From contig NZ_CP044543.1 of assembly GCF_008932115.1 (NCBI RefSeq), positions 2,672,501-2,736,500 on the forward strand: a stretch of DNA of 64,000 nucleotides, written 5' to 3'. A program made the position numbers and the translations under genes. Below the pieces are notes generated by a model. The model was not told the DNA's origin and did no database searches. It was given only the letters and a program-made list of their open reading frames with translations. How positions within the stretch are numbered: position 1 is the first letter of the stretch; the number at the start of each line of letters is the position of its first letter. Source of the stretch: Bradyrhizobium betae. GTDB taxonomy: Bacteria; Pseudomonadota; Alphaproteobacteria; Rhizobiales; Xanthobacteraceae. Below are positions 59,205 through 64,000 of this stretch, piece by piece.

Positions 59205-60413
59205 TCAGGCGGGCGTGATCGTCACCGGCAGGCTGTCGAGCCCGCGCAGCGTGTTGTTGAAGCGGCGCTTTGGCTCGCCCGTGATCTCGATGCTGGCGAC
59301 ACGGCGGGCCAAGGCCGACAACATGGTCTCGCCTTCGAGCCGCGCCACCAGCTGGCCGACGCACATGTGAATGCCGGAGCCGTAGCCGACGTGGCCGGAG
59401 GTGCGGCGGGTGATGTCGTAGCTGTCGGGCTTGTCCCAGCGGCGGGGATCGCGGTTGGCCGCAGCGAGGAACATCAGCACTTTCTCGCCTTCGCCGATGG
59501 TCGCGCCTGAGAGTTCGACCTCACGCGTGGTGGTGCGGAAGAAGGTCTGCACCGGGCTTTCGAACCGCACCGCCTCCTCGAAGGCGTTGCGCGCAAGCGT
59601 GAGGTCGCCGCGCAGCCGCTGCCATTGCTCCGGGAAGCGCGCGAGGCAATAGACGGCAGCGCCGATGCCGTTGACGGTGGTGTCGAGTCCGGCCGACAAC
59701 AGCGAGCGCACCAGCAACGGCGCCTCGGTCGCCGTGATCGCGCCCTCGTCGACGTGGGCATGGATGCAGGCACCGATGCCGCCGGGCGTGAGGTTGTCAC
59801 GCTGGCATTGATCGGTGACGTAAGCCTGGTGCGGCGCCGAGCGCGCGATGGCGTCCTGGCGCAGTTGGTTCGGCGGACCGAAGGCGTTGAACACCACGCT
59901 CGCATAGGGGATGAGATGCTCGCGTCCCTCGGGCTTCAGACCGAGCGCATCCGGGAAGATCGAGAGCGGATAGGCTTCGGCAAGATCCGTGATGGCATCG
60001 AAGCTGCTCTTGTCGAGCAGCGCGTCGACCCGCTGCTCTGCGACGGCGGCAAAGCGGTCGCGCATTCCTTTCATCACGGTCGGCGACAGCACCTTGGACA
60101 ACACCGCACGGGTGCGGGTGTGCTCGGGCGGATCGGCCTCCAGGATCAGGCTCGGCGGACGCCACGGCGTCTCCTTCTTGAAGTCGGACAGGCCGACGCC
60201 GCGGCTGGAGCAGAACGTCGCGGGATCGTTCAGGACCGCATGGACCTCGGCATAGCGCGCCACGCCATAGAGCTTCCACTTGTCGAGATAGACGACCGGG
60301 CCCGTCTCGCGCAGCAGTTCGTGCGCAGGGTAGGGATCGGCAAAAAACTTCATGTCGAACGGATCGACGTCGACATGCGGGACCCTTGACGGCGCGGAGC
60401 CGGGTGCGCTCAT
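59205..60413 (-). CDS. Cytochrome P450, CYP199A family (4-methoxybenzoate O-demethylase type)
   Basis: A 402-residue soluble P450. The heme loop is VGYGSGIHMCVGQLVARLEGE, with the thiolate Cys at about residue 350; the I-helix region is LLSAGLDTTVNGIGAAV; the ExxR region is FEEAVRFESPVQTFFRTTTREVELSG. Long stretches (VVYLDKW, FCSSRGVGLSDFKKE) are as in CYP199A enzymes of Rhodopseudomonas that demethylate para-methoxybenzoate; the family is recognised from memory. It needs a ferredoxin partner, none is nearby. ATG 60413 follows GAGGGAGGA. Confidence 0.85.
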   Translation of the reverse strand: MSAPGSAPSRVPHVDVDPFDMKFFADPYPAHELLRETGPVVYLDKWKLYGVARYAEVHAVLNDPATFCSSRGVGLSDFKKETPWRPPSLILEADPPEHTRTRAVLSKVLSPTVMKGMRDRFAAVAEQRVDALLDKSSFDAITDLAEAYPLSIFPDALGLKPEGREHLIPYASVVFNAFGPPNQLRQDAIARSAPHQAYVTDQCQRDNLTPGGIGACIHAHVDEGAITATEAPLLVRSLLSAGLDTTVNGIGAAVYCLARFPEQWQRLRGDLTLARNAFEEAVRFESPVQTFFRTTTREVELSGATIGEGEKVLMFLAAANRDPRRWDKPDSYDITRRTSGHVGYGSGIHMCVGQLVARLEGETMLSALARRVASIEITGEPKRRFNNTLRGLDSLPVTITPA

Positions 60414-60496
60414 GAAAATCCTCCCTCATTTTGATCTTGTGAAAGGGACGCGCTTGCCTTTAGGTCTGCGGGCATCCCGCGAGTCGAAACCCCGAT

Positions 60497-61003
60497 ATGC
60501 CGCCATCCTCGACCAGAGCCCGCCAGAAGCCTGCGCCCATGGAGGCGGGACCGACGCTCGATCTCGACCGTTACGTTCCGGCGTTCATCACCTTCATCGC
60601 CAACAAGCTCTCGAACAGCGCGACGGCGTTCTATCAGAAGCAGTTCGGCGTCAACGTCACGGAATGGCGAATCATGTCGCTGCTGGCGATCGAGCCAGGC
60701 ATTCCCGCCTCGCGCATCTGCCACGTGATCGGTTTCGACAAGGGCCCGGTGAGCCGCACGCTCGCGGGCCTGGAGAAGCGCGGGCTGGTGTCGATCCGTA
60801 CCGACCCGAACGACGGCCGCACCCATTCGATCTCGCTGACGGCAAAGGGCCGCGCCACCCATGACAAGGTGATCGTCGCGGCATTCGAGCGCGAGAGGCG
60901 GTTGCTGTCGTGTCTGAGTAAGGAGGAGCGCGAGGTGCTGATCGACCTGCTGCGCAGGCTGCACGAGAATCTCGGCGCGGTGACCGGCGGCAGCGACGCC
61001 TGA
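60497..61003 (+). CDS. MarR family regulator divergent from the P450
   Basis: A 168-residue MarR protein. The winged HTH appears as TEWRIMSLLAIEPGIPASRICHVIGFDKGPVSRTLAGLEKRGLVSIRTDPNDGRTHSISLTAKGRATHDKV. The N-terminal ~20 residues are disordered-looking. Divergent from the CYP199A-binding protein operon across 83 bases, so it probably represses that operon and is released by an aromatic acid or CoA ester. Confidence 0.9.
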   Translation: MPPSSTRARQKPAPMEAGPTLDLDRYVPAFITFIANKLSNSATAFYQKQFGVNVTEWRIMSLLAIEPGIPASRICHVIGFDKGPVSRTLAGLEKRGLVSIRTDPNDGRTHSISLTAKGRATHDKVIVAAFERERRLLSCLSKEEREVLIDLLRRLHENLGAVTGGSDA

Positions 61004-61150
61004 CGGATCCCGCGCCGCGCGCGATCCCCCGTCACACCCAGGCATACGCCGGCGTTCGCCCGCGGCACCCCTTCTGCCGAGCATCGTTTCCTCCAAGACA
61101 GGCGCAGCGGTTTCCCCGCCGTCATCCTTGTATGGAACGGTTCGCACAAA

Positions 61151-61280
61151 TTAGTTGCTTCGGCAACAAAAGAATCCTGCAGGATATTGCGACAGGATGA
61201 CTGGCGTATTTGAGCGCTTCGCTCTCGTGTCCCGGACGCAGCGCATCACTGCGTGCTGCGCTGCGTCCGGGGCACAGGAG
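61151..61280. other. Intergenic palindrome and repeat remnant between MarR and the ligase
   Basis: GTTGC and GCAAC flank TTCG at 61154-61167, within TTAGTTGCTTCGGCAACAAA, which resembles the operator candidate at 63233-63248. At 61221-61280 lies a short relative of repeat family E (GTCCCGGACGCAGCG/CGCTGCGTCCGGGGC). Otherwise 61004-61303 shows nothing. Confidence 0.4.
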
Positions 61281-61303
61281 CAACGAATGCGGTCATTTTG
61301 CAG

Positions 61304-63154
61304 TTAGAGCCCGATCCACTCCGCCGACGCATCGTCGTTCAGCCGCGCCACGGCGTCCGCGCGCCGTGTCAGCACCGCGCGCTGGTTGATGTAGCCTTTG
61401 TCGGTGATCTCGCCGCCGTCGACGGATGGCGGCTCGACGAGCAGCAGCGCCCGCGTCGCATGGCCGGAGGAGTTGGCGCCCTGCCGCTTCAGTTTGGCGA
61501 GGCCCTGCGCGATCGCGGTCCTGACCCTGTCACGACCAAGCACGTCGCTCACGCTCGCCGTCTCGGGCAAGCCGGCATGCGCACGACAGGCGACAACATT
61601 CGGGAACACCAGGAAGCGCACCTCGTCGCCGCCATGGCCCGCGACGACGATGTCCTGCGCGAGCGGTGCCAGCGCGGCAATGCCAGCGACGCGCAGCGTG
61701 CCGACATTGACCCAGGTGCCGGAGTTGAGCTTGAAGTCTTCCGCGATCCGGCCATCGAAGAACAGGCCGCGCTCGGGCCGTTCTGCATCGGCCAACTTCA
61801 CGGCATCGCCGATGAGATAGAAGCCTTCGTCATCGAAGGCCTGCTTCGTCAGTTCGGGCGCCTTCCAATAGCCCGGCGTGACGTTGGGGCCTCGCACGCG
61901 CACCTCCAGCTTGTCGCCGGACGCAACGAGCTTCAGCTCGGTACCGGGAATCGGCACGCCGATATTGCCGGAGCGGTCGGCGAGGAAATGGCAATCGGTC
62001 GCCAGCGGCGAGGTCTCGGTCGAGCCCCAGGCCGAGACCATCGGCAGCGGGCGGCCGACGGTCTCGATGGAGAGCTGTTCGAGCGCATCCCAGAGATTCT
62101 GCGGCAGCGCCGCCCCGGCATAGAAGGCGAATTTCACCTCACTGAAGAAGCGGCGGCGCAGCTTCTCGTCGCCGCGCAGCGCCGCGATCAGCATGTCGAA
62201 GCCGCGCGGCACGTTGAAATAGACCGTCGGCATCACGCTGCTGAGATTGGCAAGCGACGTCGTGAACAGGCCGGGCGCGGGCTTGCCGCCGTCGATATAG
62301 AGCGAGCCGCCATTGCGCAGCACCAGGTTGAAATTGTGGTTGGCGCCAAAGGTGTGGCTCCAGGGCAGCCAGTCGAGGATGACGAGATCGCTGCCAGCCT
62401 GTTCCAGAAAAGTCCAGGTCTGCGCCTTGGCCTGCTGGCTCGAGGTCAGCATGCGCTGGGTGTTAATCACGGCCTTGGGCGTGCCGGTCGAGCCCGAGGT
62501 GAACAGGAACTTTGCGATCGTATCCGGCGTCACCGCGGCGAACGCCTTGGCGACGTCGTCCGCTTCAGGCGTTGCCGCGATGTCACGGAAGGCGAGCGCA
62601 TCGGCATCGCCAGATCTGCCGCTGATGATCTGTGCTTCGTGCAGCGGCTTGATCGCTGCCAGCGCCGCGGCAAACGGCGTGGTCGCGGAGACATAGATCG
62701 CACCCGGCTGAAGCAGCGCGATCATGCTCTTGAGCTTGTCGAAATCTCTGGACATCAACGAATAGGCAGGCGAGATCGCGGCCGAGGGAACGCCGACATG
62801 CTGGGCGGCGAGCGCGAGCAGCGCATGGTCGATGCTGTTGTCGGAGAGAATGACGACGGGGCGCTCGGCGCTGAGCTTCTGCGCCAGCATCCAGGACGCC
62901 GCCGCGCGGACCCGCCGCAGGGCACCTGCGTAGGTCATGGTGGCCCAGGGCGTATCGGCGCTGTCACGCTCGGCGAGGAAGATCGTGTCGGGCGTTTGCC
63001 GCGCAAAATGCTCCAGCCAGTCGCCGATGCAGCGCGCGCTCTCGCGAAGAGGCTCAGGCGAACGCAACACGATGCTGCCGTCGGTGCGATGCTCGGCAAC
63101 GGTCCTGGGCGTTGCGAACAGGCTCGCAGCGTCACCGCGTGTGGCGGTTGTCAT
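61304..63154 (-). CDS. Feruloyl-CoA synthase-type hydroxycinnamate ligase
   Basis: A 616-residue acyl-adenylate enzyme. It has A3 TSGSTGTPKAVINTQRML, the A5 SAWGSTETSPLATDCHF and the A8 region GLFFDGRIAEDFKLNSGTWVNVGTLRV. The last, with DFKLNSGTWV, marks the feruloyl-CoA synthase subfamily. It would activate ferulate or p-coumarate to the CoA thioester. The C-terminal lysine region is shorter and hard to place. Start ATG 63154 has GAGGAGGAA. It is divergent from a MarR gene; the hydratase/aldolase partner is not seen here. Confidence 0.85.
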   Translation of the reverse strand: MTTATRGDAASLFATPRTVAEHRTDGSIVLRSPEPLRESARCIGDWLEHFARQTPDTIFLAERDSADTPWATMTYAGALRRVRAAASWMLAQKLSAERPVVILSDNSIDHALLALAAQHVGVPSAAISPAYSLMSRDFDKLKSMIALLQPGAIYVSATTPFAAALAAIKPLHEAQIISGRSGDADALAFRDIAATPEADDVAKAFAAVTPDTIAKFLFTSGSTGTPKAVINTQRMLTSSQQAKAQTWTFLEQAGSDLVILDWLPWSHTFGANHNFNLVLRNGGSLYIDGGKPAPGLFTTSLANLSSVMPTVYFNVPRGFDMLIAALRGDEKLRRRFFSEVKFAFYAGAALPQNLWDALEQLSIETVGRPLPMVSAWGSTETSPLATDCHFLADRSGNIGVPIPGTELKLVASGDKLEVRVRGPNVTPGYWKAPELTKQAFDDEGFYLIGDAVKLADAERPERGLFFDGRIAEDFKLNSGTWVNVGTLRVAGIAALAPLAQDIVVAGHGGDEVRFLVFPNVVACRAHAGLPETASVSDVLGRDRVRTAIAQGLAKLKRQGANSSGHATRALLLVEPPSVDGGEITDKGYINQRAVLTRRADAVARLNDDASAEWIGL

Positions 63155-63232
63155 GGCTTCCTCCTCGCCCGTAGCGGTGATGGGCTGCGGCCTCGTTCCG
63201 GGCTGCTTTGACCATAATGTTGGGCATGGTAA

Positions 63233-63248
63233 TTGTTGTCGTCAACAA
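63233..63248. promoter_or_regulatory. Candidate MarR (CouR-like) operator
   Basis: TTGTTG and CAACAA are inverted around TCGT within AATTGTTGTCGTCAACAACA, in the gap between the ligase and the divergent MarR gene. The symmetrical site, the only strong one in the gap, is a good operator candidate. Confidence 0.5.
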
Positions 63249-63304
63249 CAATCTTTCGCCGGGCCGGGTGGCGCGCTAGGGTGACACATGGCAGGAGACG
63301 CGAT

Positions 63305-63799
63305 GTGACAGCCACCGCAGCCCGGATTTCCCCACGCGGACGCGCGAGCAGCGGCGCCCCGCAGCGGATCGACGCGGACCAGATCGGCCTCGACGCGCTG
63401 GTCGGGCACGCCGGCTACGCGGTGCGGCGCTTCCAGATCTGGATTTTCCAGGACTTCATCAAGACGCTTGGCGAGGTCGATATCCGGCCGACACAATATT
63501 CGGTGCTGACGGTGATCGGCGCCAATCCGGGGCTCTCGCAGATGGCGGTGGCCAAGCGCCTCGGCATCGAGCGCGCCCGGCTGGTGCACCTGCTCGACAG
63601 CCTCGAGCAGCGCAGGCTCGTAAGGCGGGTCAAGTCGAAGACGGACCGGCGCTCCCACGCGTTGCATCTCACCGCGCCGGGAGAGACTGCGTTGGCGAAG
63701 TTCAAGCGCCTCGCTGCCGAGCACGAGCGGCATGTCGAGGCGAAGATCGGCAAGGCGAACCGGGAGCGGCTGCTCCAGATCCTCGCCGGCTTCACCTGA
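63305..63799 (+). CDS. MarR family regulator divergent from hydroxycinnamate ligase (CouR-like)
   Basis: A 164-residue MarR protein starting at GTG 63305 behind AGGAG. The HTH is TQYSVLTVIGANPGLSQMAVAKRLGIERARLVHLLDSLEQRRLVRRVKSKTDRRSHALHLTAPGETALAKF. Its place next to a feruloyl/coumaroyl-CoA ligase parallels CouR of Rhodopseudomonas, which responds to p-coumaroyl-CoA; by analogy it should repress the ligase. The upstream in-frame TTG would add 24 unlikely residues. Confidence 0.88.
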   Translation: MTATAARISPRGRASSGAPQRIDADQIGLDALVGHAGYAVRRFQIWIFQDFIKTLGEVDIRPTQYSVLTVIGANPGLSQMAVAKRLGIERARLVHLLDSLEQRRLVRRVKSKTDRRSHALHLTAPGETALAKFKRLAAEHERHVEAKIGKANRERLLQILAGFT

Positions 63800-64000
63800 T
63801 CCCGACTGCTCATGATTTGTGCAAATGCCCGGAACGGGGCGCTGGCACGGCGGCTCAATCATTCATCGAAATATCACCCAAGGCACTGATCTGACGATAG
63901 TATCCGCAGGAGCCATCCTGCCCGGATTCTGTACACAATGGCACATCGCTTGCTTCAATCCGGGTGAGACCTGTTGCCGGAGTTTGTCACCATGGGGGCT
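63800..64000. other. End of window, no complete gene
   Basis: About 200 bases after the MarR gene. An ATG at 63992 (CATGGGGGC) behind GGAG could open a plus-strand gene that continues beyond the window; only three codons are visible, so it is not called. Confidence 0.4.

Noticed and set aside
1..64000. tRNA or rRNA genes
   Set aside because: I saw no cloverleaf with a T-loop GGTTCGAATCC-type motif and no rRNA segments on either strand, though a covariance search would be decisive.

Overview
This is a GC-rich alphaproteobacterial chromosome segment. Gene content and order point to a Bradyrhizobium-type organism. The evidence is a GcrA cell-cycle regulator with GANTC sites, a SAM-II riboswitch before metZ, a BjaI/BjaR-type quorum-sensing pair with a small downstream gene, a BoxR-controlled benzoyl-CoA pathway, a CYP199A-type P450, and many intergenic palindromic repeats. 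Species assignment is inference; no search was run.

Layout. 1-5 kb: small secreted or unknown proteins and a MATE exporter. 4.9-7.5 kb: dCTP deaminase and riboswitch-controlled O-succinylhomoserine sulfhydrylase. 7.6-10.6 kb: a three-gene operon of an OpgC acyltransferase and two SGNH-fold exported proteins, one without catalytic residues. 10.8-16.5 kb: apaG, a long structured non-coding block, hslO, argD-argF and gcrA. 16.8-24.6 kb: a complete phosphate module on the minus strand (YbhN-like membrane protein, phoR, Pho box, pstSCAB, phoU, phoB). 25-29 kb: an OmpA-family protein with a small membrane protein, a polysaccharide deacetylase and an SDR.

29.2-37.9 kb is an aerobic benzoate (box) cluster: boxR diverges from a minus-strand run of benzoate-CoA ligase, alpha/beta hydrolase, a DUF309 gene, boxC and boxB. 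A 1,457-bp IS1111-type element (IS110 family) splits the DUF309 gene cleanly, without target duplication. Its 3' non-coding region carries two short segments resembling the two IS/host junctions, as expected of a guide (bridge/seek) RNA. No boxA is present in the window.

38-48 kb: truncated globin, transglutaminase-like protein, CPA2 antiporter, an IclR regulator divergent from a Rieske oxygenase, a glutamine-synthetase-like ligase, and a branched-chain-type ABC transporter (LivFGMH) without its own binding protein. 48.6-50.4 kb: LuxI/LuxR-type quorum sensing with a perfect 20-bp palindrome and a start-proximal hairpin upstream of the synthase. 50.5-55 kb: a LysR regulator, a 12-bp tandem repeat, shikimate dehydrogenase and a two-domain 3-dehydroshikimate dehydratase. 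55-64 kb: two periplasmic binding proteins, NDH-2, a CYP199A-type P450, a MarR regulator, and a feruloyl-CoA-synthase-type ligase divergent from a second MarR regulator.

The right half is largely aromatic acid catabolism: benzoate through benzoyl-CoA, methoxybenzoate demethylation, hydroxycinnamate activation, and shikimate to protocatechuate. At least six families of palindromic repeats fill the intergenic gaps, often between convergent genes.
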